Assembly (NCBI GenBank): GCA_951804985.1
Contig: OX638132.1
Location: 24,466,617 to 24,530,616 of the forward strand
Reading direction: 5' to 3'
Source: Dryomyza anilis
Lineage: Eukaryota; Arthropoda; Insecta; Diptera; Dryomyzidae
DNA: 64,000 nucleotides
Shown in pieces: positions 24,010 through 35,889 of the stretch. Below the pieces are notes generated by a model. That model was not told where the DNA came from and did not search any database. It worked only from the letters and a program-made list of their open reading frames with translations. Position 1 is the stretch's first letter; each line of letters begins with the position of its first letter. The position numbers and the translations under genes are program-made.

Positions 24010-24560
24010 GTGCCAAATAATGCCCAAAAGGGCGTAATTTTTTATTTTTTTGGCATAACTTTTTATTAGTATTAGATAAAATAGGGGTGTAAAGGTATTA
24101 ATTATGTGTTTCTAAAGCAACTATCGATTAGTATCATTATTTTTTGAATATTTTTGTTGTTCGCAAGAAAAATGTTTGGCAATTAATTTTTAATCGATAG
24201 GTGCTTTGAAAATAAACAATTAATATCTTCACACTACTATTATGTCTTGCACCAATAAGGAGATATAGCAAAAAAACGAAAAGATTCATTCTTTTGGCAT
24301 GAGAAGATTTTCAATTTTTCTAATTTTTTCATTTTTTTCCTATAACTCTTTATTGGTACAAGATAAATTGTTTATTGTTAAAGCATCTATAGATTGGAAT
24401 TATTATTTAAAAATATGTTGCCAAATTTGCAAATAACAAATGACAAATTAATGTTTGGCAAATTATTTTAAATAATAATGCCAATCGATAGGTCCTTTCA
24501 AAACAAACATTTAATGCCTTTATATCACAAATAATGCGCAAATAAATATAAACAACAAAA
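24010..24560. repeat. Second cluster of fold-back units
   Basis: Same motifs as at 10740-11525: AATCGATAGGTGCTTTGAAA near 24189, CCAATCGATAGGTCCTTT near 24480, and inverse forms near 24117 and 24380. The units are more diverged. Confidence 0.6.
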
Positions 24561-24564
24561 ATAT

Positions 24565-25895
24565 TTGCGTTTTGGTCAGGATATAGTCACACAAAATTCG
24601 TATTTATAATTCAGTATTTTGTCCAAATTCAAAGATATATTATGTACGTTATGATAATTGATTTTTGTGGAAAACAAAATAACAAAAAAAATTGAAAAAA
24701 AAAATATTTTTACTAATTTTTAAAGTAATTCAAATTTTATAATTTTCTTTCCCAATATTTTTAAAATTTCACATTCATCCCTTTGGCATGACATATATTA
24801 ATGAAAAAACTCTCCAACAATTTTGAGTGTAACGATTAAAGAGCTTTTTAGCGGGCGGTTTTTAGCGTGCTCCAAAATTTATTTTTCTTGTTTCTCACAC
24901 TTTTAAGCTTTCATTTTAGGGGCGGAATGTAACTATATAATTTTTTTTTGTATTGAGATCGACTTGGCCTAGGTTACAGGTTATATTAAGTTTGTGCAGC
25001 TATTGAACCGTTTTTATGAGGCGTGAGCGATACACAAATAAACAGAAAAAACGTATTAAATTTAAAACGTATAATTAAAACATATTTTAAATTAAATTTC
25101 ATCTACATTTAACTAATAAAATCTCTAAAAATAACATAAAATTACACTCGATTAATTTAAATAAAATATATTAATTTTTAATTCAGTATGTAAGTCTATT
25201 TCCATTCAGTTTACTCATCCATTGCTATAACTTAATTAATTAAATTTAATAAGACTCATATAAATTCAGAAATTTTTAATTGATATCAATTATTTTAAAT
25301 ACTGATCAAAAGTTTTTAATTAATTTTAATAACATTCAGTTAACTTCAATCACTTTCAGTTTTTTATAATTTGTAGTTTGTTTTAAAATATCATATTTAT
25401 TAACATGGTGTTTTTGTTGTTGCGGTTAAGGATATTGCCACCACTACATTGTACAAATCAATGTGGTATTAAAATGATAGTGTGTAAAATGAATATTTCA
25501 CACATCATTTATTGTGCTAGATTTATTATGAGTGGTTTTTATTTTTAAAACCATGTGTGTGATTTTTTTTTTTTGTTGTAATGTATGCTGTATGTTTGAT
25601 GTTGTGCTGGTTTTGCTGTGATTCCGCACAAACCAATAGTTACGGAAAGGATATTAAAACCCTTTTCTATATGGGTGAACAACTAAATAAATTGAAAATA
25701 TATTTGTTTTTTTTTTTGCAGTGCTTAAAAAATCAAGCAGTAATTGAAATGTTATATTCCATATAACTTTATATTTATGATGTATTATAAATATAGTACA
25801 TTGCATTATTTTAACTACCAAATATTTAAGTTTACTTCTTTATAATATTATTAAATTTAAGTATATACAATTGTTTTTTATTGTTTTTATAGACT
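24565..25895. other. AT-rich DNA without a gene
   Basis: A TTTTGAGTGTA end near 24822-24832 may belong to a decayed TA-flanked element. The rest, including AATTAATTAAATT-rich sequence at 25080-25390, has no recognised feature. Confidence 0.35.
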
Positions 25896-25898
25896 TAA

Positions 25899-26545
25899 CT
25901 AGCTGGACCCGTACACGACTCGTGCAAATATTATGTGAATGCAAGGTTATTGAGCAATTTTATTAATATAAATAACATTTTTATTATTTATATCAGGGAC
26001 CCGTGCTTCGCTTTGGACTTTTTTATTGGTTTTAAAAATGTAGTAACCAAAACCATACTAATTATCCGCCAAAACAACTTTTCTCATAGACAATTCTTTC
26101 TCAGACTGTGCTTCCCCGTAGAATTCTTCCCAGTAGAATTCTTTCCCGTAGAATTCTTCCCCGTAGAGTTTTTCCCAGTAGAAGTTTTAGTGTGGTTAGT
26201 TTTGCGTGGTGAGTTTTAGTGTAGTGAATTTTATTGTTGTGTGTTTTAGTGTGTTGAATTTAAGTGTGGTGAATTTTAGTGTGGTCAGTTTAAGTGGGTC
26301 AATTTGAATGTGGTGAATTTTAGTGTGGTGAGTTTTAGTGTGGTGAATTTTAGTGTGGTGAATATTAGTCTGGTAAATTTTAGAGTGGTGAGTTTTAGAA
26401 TGGTGAATTTTAGTGTGGTGAGTTTTAGTGTGGTGAATTTTGGTGTGGTGAATTTTAGTGTGGTTGATTTTGTTTTTTTTCTATCCTTTTTTTATTTTTT
26501 TGTTGTTTTTGAGTTTGTTTACTGGAAGAATTGTTTTAGGAAATA
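25899..26545 (-). mobile_element. Helitron, 3' end intact, 5' truncated, with a 15-bp minisatellite
   Basis: Its minus-strand 3' terminus is CTAG at 25902-25899 with the hairpin GCACGAGTCGTG and host A/T flanks. Moving inward are four to five units of GAATTCTTCCCCGTA (about 26105-26180) and then about 19 units of GTGTGGTGAATTTTA (26190-26475). A second 3'-like segment (GGGACCCGTGCTTCGC, 25995) suggests a rearranged end. Sequence after 26480 diverges from the complete copies. Confidence 0.75.
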
Positions 26546-26579
26546 ATGTTTACAAGGAATTAATTTAAGAGGATACCTA

Positions 26580-26804
26580 CAATCAGAAAAAACTCATAAA
26601 ATCCCATTAAATTTGTTAATAGGACAGTTATTAATTTATAGTATACAAATAATTAATATTTTCATACAAACTCAAATAAATTTTATAGTATTTTGTTGTA
26701 TTTAATAGGATTCACCGATTGAGTTAATAGTTTATCGGACCAATATCCTATTGACTAATTTTAATAGTAAAACAATTAATTTTATGGTATGTTTTTTCTG
26801 AGTG
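26580..26804. mobile_element. Short TA-flanked MITE (CACTCAGAAAAAA type), copy 1
   Basis: Ends CAATCAGAAAAAAC and, inverted, CACTCAGAAAAAAC lie inside TA dinucleotides. The interior CCCATTAAATTTGTTAATAG matches the copy at 45073-45281. Confidence 0.75.
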
Positions 26805-26809
26805 TATAC

Positions 26810-28025
26810 GTCAAATTGATACTGTACATTAGGCCGGGTCGGTCTTCATAAAAAAAATATATTTTTGGAAGTCCACCCCTAAAATGAAAGATTATCTCGG
26901 AAATGTGTCAGAAACCAAAAACCGCAAAAACCGTTTTTTCATTAAAACTTTGTTATTTGATGATCGATCATGAAGTTTTATATACCGTTGAAAATGTCTT
27001 AGCATTTAACACATTTATCACATAGATGTGTTAAGAATTAATCTCTGAGGTGACCATCGATGAGTGACATCACTTTTTGCAAACTTCTACCCTCCACATT
27101 TTGTATTCGCATTTTATTAAAGATCTCTAAAAATTATTAAATTTTGCTGTTGAAAGTAAAAAAAAAAAAAAAAAAGTTGCAAAAAAAATCGTTTTTAAGT
27201 AAAGACGTTATTGAAAAATATTATATAAAATTTTATTTTTATATGAAGTTCTGCCCTCAACTTAAAGCTTACATCGAGAAAAAGTCGAAACCAAAAAAAA
27301 ATTTTGTTTTTAATACTCTAAAAACCGCCAAAATCATTTTCGCATTCGTGGAAAATAAATAGTGTAGATCTTTACAGCTTATTGAACATGTCAAAGTGTC
27401 GACTTAGCCCTGGTCTCCCCTACGCTTTACATAATATTTATGCAACATTTTTTTTTCTGTGTACTGTTCGAAGATGTGATATAACATTAGAAAGGCAATT
27501 TATTTGTCAAAAACATGATTGAAAAATTAATATTCATTTATCAACAGATTATAATGTATAACTAGTTTTCTTCACTAGGGTATATCAGTAATATGCATCT
27601 CTTAAACACCCTGTATCTTAAACTATGTACAAAATATGACTTTTTTTATTTAATATTTTATTATTTTTTAATTCAGTGAATGACCTCATGAATTATTGAT
27701 ATCGATGAACCAAACACCCTGTGTAACACATTTTTGTTGTTTTTGTAATAAGTGTTTTTACATAATTATTATTATTTTACATGACTGATTATTAAGATAC
27801 TCAAGAATGTTTATTTTTTTGGTTTGAAATTTTTGAACACTGAAAATTTTTGAATAAGGTTTTTTCATATTGAGTTCTAATACCACTGCCTGTTTTTAAT
27901 ATATGTATTGCGCTTAGATTAATTACACTACACAACAGTCATTCTGCGCAGCTGTCAAGGTAATTTTTGTATTATGTAAAATGAGGCCCTGATTCCGAAA
28001 ATATGGTTTAATAATGTTTTTTTTT
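26810..28025. other. AT-rich DNA without a recognised feature
   Basis: Contains an A-rich run at 27158-27175. The 72-codon frame at 27144 is an A-run translation and is not called a gene. Confidence 0.35.
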
Positions 28026-28029
28026 GGAT

Positions 28030-28300
28030 AAGTTTACAAAATAAGGGTCAATAACTTTTGAACCGAGCTTCATAAAGGTGCGCTCATATTTTTGTAAATA
28101 TCTCGCGTTCTAAATAGCACATATGAGTGCTATATCGAATGAAAGATAATTGAATATCCAATGAACATTTCTAAGAATATTTTTAAATTGGTTCATTAGT
28201 TTAAGAGAACTCGAGGAGAACTTGAAAAACGCATTTTTTTCAATAAAAATTTCAGATAAATTTATTTAAAAAATGGAAAAAAATCGAGAAAGTAAGATGA
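28030..28300. repeat. Left arm of a large imperfect inverted repeat
   Basis: This arm, including ACCGAGCTTCATAAAGGTG and GGTTCATTAGTTTAAGAGAA, is matched in inverse orientation by 29020-29221 plus 31485-31560. The arms are about 250 bp and roughly three-quarters identical by eye. The right arm is split by the hAT-like element. Confidence 0.7.
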
Positions 28301-28449
28301 TACACAAATTTTAATTTTCTAAAATTAGTTAACACTCTTTCAAAGAAATTGAGCTAAATATATGGAAAGAAATTGAGCTAACTATATGGGTAACATTTGA
28401 TGATAAAAAAGCTATGTGAACGCAATATAATTCAGTGCTATACAAATAG

Positions 28450-28850
28450 GCATAAAAATAAAAATGTGAGCGGATCACGCTCATTTTTTGAGCACCTATT
28501 GATAGATGATTGCTTATAATTAATTTTAAATTTTATAATTTTATCTCTAATACATAACGATATATGTGATCATAAAAAGTAAACCCATATCTCGTAATAC
28601 ATTAGGTTGACTAATTCGACTAATTTTCGAACTTTCATTTTCTACTTAAATATATTGAAAATAAATTTCACATCTTTCGGAATAGCAGTTTTAAAGTTAT
28701 CGTGTATAGGCATCTAAATCGACTGGGAAAGTGATGTTGATCAACAAAATATATACTTTTTCATACCAGTCACAGGCGTGACTAAGAGGCGCTAAAATAT
28801 CCTCACATACATTTTATAACTTGTAACCCATGGGTATAGGGTACAAACAT
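28450..28850 (-). mobile_element. Old Helentron family A copy
   Basis: GAGCGGATCACGCTCATTTT, AAAATATATACTTTTTCATA and GGGTATAGGGTA follow the family A order, but the copy is diverged and lacks the palindromic 3' end. It lies in the loop between the two inverted arms. Confidence 0.6.
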
Positions 28851-29019
28851 AAAATGAGATTTTTATTAGTTAATACTCAATTGTAATTCTTTCACATGAT
28901 TTTTTCTGTTCTCACAATGTATCCATAGATTTCTTTTAGTTTTACATAATTTTCTTTCAAAATGTGCATGCTAATTTTGGAATATTACAAGCTGTTAATC
29001 CTCTGCGTTTTCAATTTTT

Positions 29020-29221
29020 CGCCATTTTTTAAATGCATTTTTGAATAAAATTTTGCCGAAAAAATTTACATTTTTCGAGTTCTTCTATAGAGTTCTCTTA
29101 AACCAGTGAACCAATTCCAAAGTATTGTAAGAAATATTGATTGGATATATAATTACTTTTCATTCTGTATAACAATTCAGCATATGAGTTTTATTAAACG
29201 CGTTGTATTTACAAATATATG
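29020..29221. repeat. Right arm of the inverted repeat, first part
   Basis: Inverse match to 28095-28300, including TTCTCTTAAACCAGTGAACC. It continues after the hAT-like insertion at 31485-31560. Confidence 0.7.
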
Positions 29222-31484
29222 CAGGGCCGTGCGCAGGATTTGCTCATGGGGGGTTTTAGCTAACTCCATAATAAAGGGGGTATGAGAGGTATATTTCTGT
29301 TTGGCCATGCTCATGAACATAATAATTATAATAGTTTGGCGCTACAGTCCTGTATAGAACTTCGGCCGAGCTCTCTCACCATTTTGAGGTGTGCGTGTTA
29401 TATTTGTACTCAAATTGGTGGGACCTACAGTTTATTGCCGAATCCGAACGGCGGGTGAGAGCTTTTCATAGGCAATAGTTTTACTCTCGTAGGTTTTCCA
29501 TTTACTGACGAGAGGTAGCGCGGTATAGAAAAATGTTTCCATGAAAAGATGTTGTTAGCCCCAGTCCAGGCTTGAACCGGGGACCTTTCGGCTCGCAGTC
29601 CAACGCACTAACCACTGAGCTACCGCGGCTACTGCTCATGAACATATCATGTCATTATTTCAGAAAAACGGTATTTGACGAGGCCTAAACTAGGTAAGAA
29701 GATATCGGGTGTACGATCTTTTTATAACGGCGTTTCCTTCAGGAACTTTTGAAGAGTCATAAGGTCCCGATTGGCAATTTTTCATAGCCTTGTTTCACAT
29801 CAGAGGCAATGTTACCTTGTTAGGGTCCGAGTAAATTGGTTTTATCGTAATAAAAATAGTATTCCATTATTGAAAATACGTATAACTTTTTTGGCAATTG
29901 AACATATACAAGAACTAGCAATAAATTGAACAAGGCTTGAAAAATAATTGAAATTTATTTAATTTAAAATAATATTAAATAAAACCAATCTATTTCATTT
30001 GAAATTTGTACTCACATTTCATACAAATATTTTTATAATATTGGTAAATTACAGAAAAGCGCCGCAGGCAAAAATGATTGTTTTTTTTCGAAAATTTATT
30101 CATTCAACTTTAAAATTCAAATTATATATACCAATTTATTTGTTAATGTATATTTCTATTTTTTTATTGGTAAAAAAAAAATTTTTTTTAATAAATTAGG
30201 GTGTTTTTGAAATATGAAAACAAACAAAACCATATTTTAGCAGTGCTATTTTAGTATTTGATGAAATTTTGAAGTATGGTGAACGACATAAAAATAAGAT
30301 ATTGGTAAAATTTTAGCTTCCCACATGGTGTGGTTTAAGAGATTTAGTGATTAAATTTGATTTAAATATGAATAAATATCGCAAAAGTTGTGTTAATCAA
30401 TGAAACATAACTTAAGTATTAGTGAAGCAAAATAAAACACTAAAAGAAAATAAAATTACCAAAATTTTGATTTTAGAGTGGTCATTTTTAAACAAAGTTT
30501 ATTTCGAAAGGAAATATCTCAAAAAGCACTGGCGAAAGTCGACTTTAAAATTAAAATCAGCTTTTTGACATTTTAGTATTTATGAAGACTTTAATTTTAA
30601 ACTTGAGTTTAAATTATCTTTGTATTTGAAATGAAAATGCATATCATATGTTCACAATAAATAATATATTTGCGGCACATATAGGGTTTAACCAAATTAT
30701 TTTTACAAATTCAAATACGGATATTGTGACCAAAGCAAATAAAAAAAAATCCCGAATATTCAAACAAACAAACGAACAAAAATTACATGTTTTCAGTTAA
30801 GTAATCGATCATATCGTCAACAAAAATATTCGAAAAAGTGGGAATATAAAATTTGAACATTTTTATAAGCTAACCATAAGCATAACACATCAGGATTTAT
30901 GAATCGTCGCAGCGAAAGTAAAGTGTTAGATTTAAGCCCAACAATCAATAAGAGATGTGTCAAAAATATTTAATATATTTCACATTTTCAAAAATTAAAG
31001 ATAAGATTTAGACTGAGAACATTTAAAGTTCCAAATAAAATGGAAAAAATGGATTAAGGATCCAAATAAACCAGCGAGGGACTGTTGAAACCCGTATAGA
31101 ACAATATGATACAATTTGTTCAAAACGATGTAATCCTCCAAACTGACCTGAACTAGGTCCAGATTCAAAGTTTTTGGCTGATATAAATTAATTCTTCGAA
31201 AAAAATTTAAATTTTGTTAAACTGAAATAAAATAAGCGATAGTTGGATTGGTGTTATTAAAAATGTTAGAAGAAATGGTCTCCATCGGTGGGCTGGAAGA
31301 CGGAAAATACGGAAATTCATTCAGAAATATAATTTTTAATAATTTTTAAAACTATGAAATATTGTTCTTCATTTGTGATATTTTTGTTACATTGTGCAAT
31401 GTTGAAAATTTTGTAAGAAAAAACATTTTTTTTCTTTTCCATTTTTTGAACCCCCAAAACCCCCCCTTGGTGCACGGCCATGAT
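29222..31484. mobile_element. hAT-like element, non-autonomous or decayed
   Basis: The left end CAGGGCCGTGCGCAGG and the inverse of the right end CATGGCCGTGCACC are alike and followed inward by G-rich GGGGGGTTTT. Flanking 8-bp sequences AATATATG and ATTATATG match at seven of eight positions, as expected for a hAT target duplication. The interior has no transposase frame. A SINE is inserted at 29321-29632. A paralogous interior stretch without the SINE occurs at 16490-16560. Confidence 0.75.
29321..29632 (-). mobile_element. tRNA-derived SINE, copy 3
   Basis: Flanked by a perfect 13-bp target duplication, TGCTCATGAACAT, at 29308-29320 and 29633-29645. Polymerase III boxes are on the minus strand. 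The paralogue at 16503-16530 shows the uninterrupted target. Confidence 0.95.
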
Positions 31485-31564
31485 TATATGTGACCACCTT
31501 TTTGAAGGCTCGGTACAAAATTTATTGCCCGAAATCTCGTAAACCTATCCATAGAAAATTTTGT

Positions 31565-33080
31565 AATTCATATATTTAAATTCTGCGAGTCATTTCGAAT
31601 AATGCAAAAATATTGGAATTTACTGCGCAAACTTTTTTTCTAATTTTTTTGTGTAGTGTTATCTGCATTTTTCAAAAACAAACAATTGTCACACGTTTTT
31701 TATTTTTATTTATAAGAAAAATCTATTTTTTCATAACTTTTGAAAGTTAAACTGCTTTTCATATTTTTAAACAATTCGTCATACTATGCCTATTGTTGCC
31801 TTATATTACATACTTATTTAATAAGATCTAAATGGGCTGAATATTCAATCACTGTCCATCTTGAACTTGATTCGTAACCTTCGTCAAGTAAATAATTTCT
31901 CTGAAAGCAGAACATTTCCCTTGATTTTTGTTTTCTTTGTATTATTTTTAGTTATGTTTACTTTTTTTTTGCCTTTTTTTTATTTTATGTTTTTGCTACA
32001 TTTTTGTATGTTTATTCGATTGGCTGCGCATTCCATTCTTCGAGTATTTAAATGTCCTTCTACTACATTTCATATGCATTTTGTGTGATTTCCTTCGAAA
32101 AAAATTCGGTTTTTTTCAAAGATTTTCTTTTATATAGTTTCGTGACAAGCCTGTTAAACAAATCACATACAGTTGCTATTTATAAAACATGCCGCATGAT
32201 GCTTCTACGATGATGTCCTTCACTTCATATTCTTGATGGGTTTCTTTTTACAAAAAAAAAGGAAAAGATGCACAAAAAACCTAATAAAGTTGACCACAAA
32301 CATTTCTGCGAAATTTTGGACATTTAGTTTTCATTTTATATTTTTTCACATTTCAAGTGAAGGCTGTAGCTCTTTATGCCTTTTACTGATAACGCTTGAT
32401 GGTTATCCTTTTATTTACCACATGCTTTTTTTTTTGTTTTGCTGCATATTAACAAAAGCAAATTTCGAAAAATGTTTTCATTTATTTAGCATTTTGTGTT
32501 TTTTCGTCCTTTTTCTAATGTTGCCATTTGCAAATCAAGCAAAGCAAATTCATATTAAAATTTAAGGCATTCTTTGTGTCCTTTTTACAAACACACACAC
32601 ACACATATATATTTTCATACACATACAGCACATTACTAAAACACATACGCATTTGCCAAGATTGAGATATTTGATAAATGTGCGCGCCAAAAGGATTGAT
32701 GACCCAAAGTCATTTGAATAATATTAACTTTTTAAGCCATTCACTTAGGGTTCTGGCATTTATTTTTAAATTTTTTTTTATGACTACTGCCTTAAGGTAG
32801 CCTCAAGGATTTTATGCTATAGTTATGCCTTAAAATGTACCATGGAAAATTCAACAACTGCACATTAAATCAGAGTTTATCGTAAATAATATTTGCATAA
32901 TTTAATCCGCATTTTTTTATATATTTCATTTTGCAAAATTATTGCGGTTAGTTTTGACCACTACTACTGTATGTGGATTAACATAAAATTTTTTTTTTAT
33001 GTGCTACTTACTTTTTTCATTATTTTTATAATAATAACAATAACTATGGCATTTATATATAGGCTTTTTTCAGACAGCCC
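31565..33080. other. Mostly unique-looking noncoding DNA
   Basis: 31850-32900 is T-rich with a CA microsatellite (32591-32606). Frames at 31861 and 32233 are dominated by Phe/Leu from poly-T tracts and have no domain. It could be host intronic or intergenic DNA. Confidence 0.35.
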
Positions 33081-33087
33081 AAAAGTA

Positions 33088-33573
33088 CACTCAGCAAAAT
33101 AAACCTTACATAACGTTTCCCACTTTACCCCAAAAGTACACGTAGAGAAATATACCTTAAATTACGTTTCCCACTTTACCCCAGAAAGTGTTTCCCACTT
33201 TACCCAAATATCGCATTATTAACATAAATTATTTAAACCATTTAAAATTATTTGCCAAACCCGTTGGTATTCAAAGGATATGGAATATGCGATATTTTTA
33301 AATATATAGTCTAATTTAAAAGCGATTTCGATAGCAAACATCTATTAAGTTTTCAAAAATCTTTCTCTTTTTTGTATCACTTCTTCTCGCAATGCAATGA
33401 AAGATAAAAGCTGATGCCATATTAAGAATCACTTGACAATTGTTTTTATTTTTTTTTTTAAGTACAACATATCCACAAATCGCAGTTTCCCACTTTACCC
33501 CAGGTTTCCCTACTATTAAAATTTAATAAAAAAATTGTCCGATTGGTGATTTTATGAGATTTTTTTCTAAGTG
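33088..33573. mobile_element. TA-flanked TIR element with repeated GTTTCCCACTTTACCCC
   Basis: Left end CACTCAGCAAAA and inverse right end CACTTAGAAAAAAA lie inside TA. The 17-bp motif GTTTCCCACTTTACCCC occurs at 33115, 33166 and 33485, with a shorter copy at 33189. The first two belong to a tandem duplication of about 51 bp (33081-33131 and 33132-33182). It has no coding capacity. Confidence 0.6.
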
Positions 33574-33579
33574 TACGCA

Positions 33580-35350
33580 GCATATGTATTTATTTAGATA
33601 AAAACATTTATATTGTGTGTGTCTGTGGTATTTTTGCTTTTCTTTCTTATTGAAATCATAGCTGAATTTCAACTGATTGTCGGTTGACCACAACGAGCGC
33701 CGGCTAAGTGTACTCAGGGGTGCTTTAAAGCATTACAATGACTTTGCTTTTCAGTGCCAGTTCCAAAGTCTATAATAAGCAACCAATTTGTGTATCATAT
33801 TTTGTGTTTCCATCGTTATTAATGCACGACTTAGTAGTTACTTGGTGGGCGTTCATTTAGCCGCTTCCGCGTAAGTTGGGTATTTGCGTTTGACTGGCTT
33901 GTATTTGATTAAATTTTGAATATTTATATGGTGGGAATTTGCGCTTGCGATGGCGTATGCGCGATCCACAAGGGCCAATAACTTTAACCGAGTTTACGCG
34001 CTAAAGCAGTCGTGTAGTAAACGGTGCACGTTTCGCAGAATTTACTAATAGTGCACTGTGGGGAGAAATAAATTTCTAAGTGGTCAAAATGCAAAAACTT
34101 TAATGTTATTAAATATTGACAAAAGAAACACTTGTTCAAATAATAGGTATGATTCGACCTCTTCCACTTTGTCTACCTTTCATATAACTAAAATGATTTA
34201 ATTTAATATCTATTTTGAATAAGATATTTTTAGGAAATCAACCAATTTCAAAAAAAAAGAAAAAGTAAAATAAAACATGTCTAATTTTGCACCCAATTTA
34301 AAATACAGGGTATTTAGGAAATGCGTAGTACTGAAATAACCTAGTCAAGAATATTAGTTATAATGTCAATTCTTTTGATAAATTAATATTATTTTTGAAT
34401 TCACATTTTAAGCAATTAAATTACCTTTCCAAAGGTATATCACATCATCGAACCCCATGATTTTTTCTTTTTTTTAAATTACGTAAAGTTGAAAATTAAA
34501 AAAATAAAAATTCAAATTTTTAATATGTCATTGATTTTCTCAAAATTTCTTAAACTGGGTGCAAAATTTAGAAATTGTTTTCTTATTTTACAATTTATAA
34601 AATTTTTAACTCATAGTATTGATCCCCTGAATGTTTGACATTAATGAACCAAACACCATGTATATATAAAAAAAGTTCTGACTGATCGATTAAAGCCCAG
34701 CTCAGCCCAAACCCTTAGACCTAGGATCATGAAATTCGGGCAGGGTTATTCATATAGATCAGGCGCCCACTTCATATTAAAATATAATGTAGACGGAATT
34801 GTAAAAAGATACCTAAAATTTAATTAAAAATACCTAACAATTAAAAAATTCTATAACTTATAAAACTTCTGATCTATGAAGAACAGAGTTGTAAAAATCG
34901 AATTAAAATTTGTAATCTTCAGGTAGACTCTAGGCGATTTGGACAAAGAGGCCGGGTGCCACCTATACAACCTAAATTTTTCTAACTCTGAAACAACACA
35001 AAAAATATTAGAGTACGCGATTTGTAGATAGAACTAGCTAGTTTTAAATATGAATATACACAATCATGTCTGATGTATGTTATAAATATTACTATTCCAT
35101 TTTAATAACATAGCTTCTCAGTATATCATGTCTCGGAGACTTCAGATGCCGGAAGCTTTCCCGAACAACTTCAATAAGAATTTTCGATCTCGTTGATTTA
35201 TCGTTTTTCAATTTCTCGTACAGTCAAATTTATAGACAAGATAGAGTATTTAAACATTTATCACATTCCCATTCAAAACAATCTCAAATTGTTTTTATTC
35301 CTTTTTGAATATCGTTCCGATTTCAAAATGTCGATGTACAATTTGGCGTT
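33580..35350. other. Noncoding DNA, part unique-looking
   Basis: 33590-34060 has balanced composition and no internal similarity. A short Helitron scrap (GGACAAAGAGGCCGGG, 34937) is present. No gene is recognised. Confidence 0.35.
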
Positions 35351-35352
35351 CG

Positions 35353-35885
35353 ATTATTTTCAATTATTTTTAATTACTTTTAATTATTTTTAAATTATTT
35401 TTAATTATTTTTAATTATTTTTAATTATTTTTAATTATTTTTAATTATTTTTAATTATTTTTAATTATTTTTAATTATTTTTAATTATTTTTAATTATTT
35501 TTAATTATTTTTAATTATTTTTAATTATTTTTAATTATTTTTAATTATTTTTAATTATTTTTAATTATTTTTAATTATTTTTAATTATTTTTAATTATTT
35601 TTAATTATTTTTAATTATTTTTAATTATTTTTAATTATTTTTAATTATTTTTAATTATTTTTAATTATTTTTAATTATTTTTAATTATTTTTAATTATTT
35701 TTAATTATTTTTAATTATTTTTAATTATTTTTAATTATTTTTAATTATTTTTAATTATTTTTAATTATTTTTAATTATTTTTAATTATTTTTAATTATTT
35801 TTAATTATTTTTAATTATTTTGAATTATTTTGAATTATTTTTAATTATTTTTAATTATTTTTAATTATTTTTAATTATTTTTTAA
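35353..35885. repeat. 10-bp satellite array, about 53 units
   Basis: The unit TTAATTATTT is repeated almost without change; from about 35395 to 35820 every 10-bp block is identical. A T-to-G change appears in two adjacent units at 35822 and 35832. The edges degrade to TTTTAATTACT and TTTTTAAATAAC. Such homogeneity suggests recent expansion (inference). Confidence 0.95.
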
Positions 35886-35889
35886 ATAA

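Noticed and set aside
35353..35885. Regular repeats that might suggest a CRISPR array
   Set aside because: The 10-bp units are contiguous with no spacers, and the DNA is eukaryotic.
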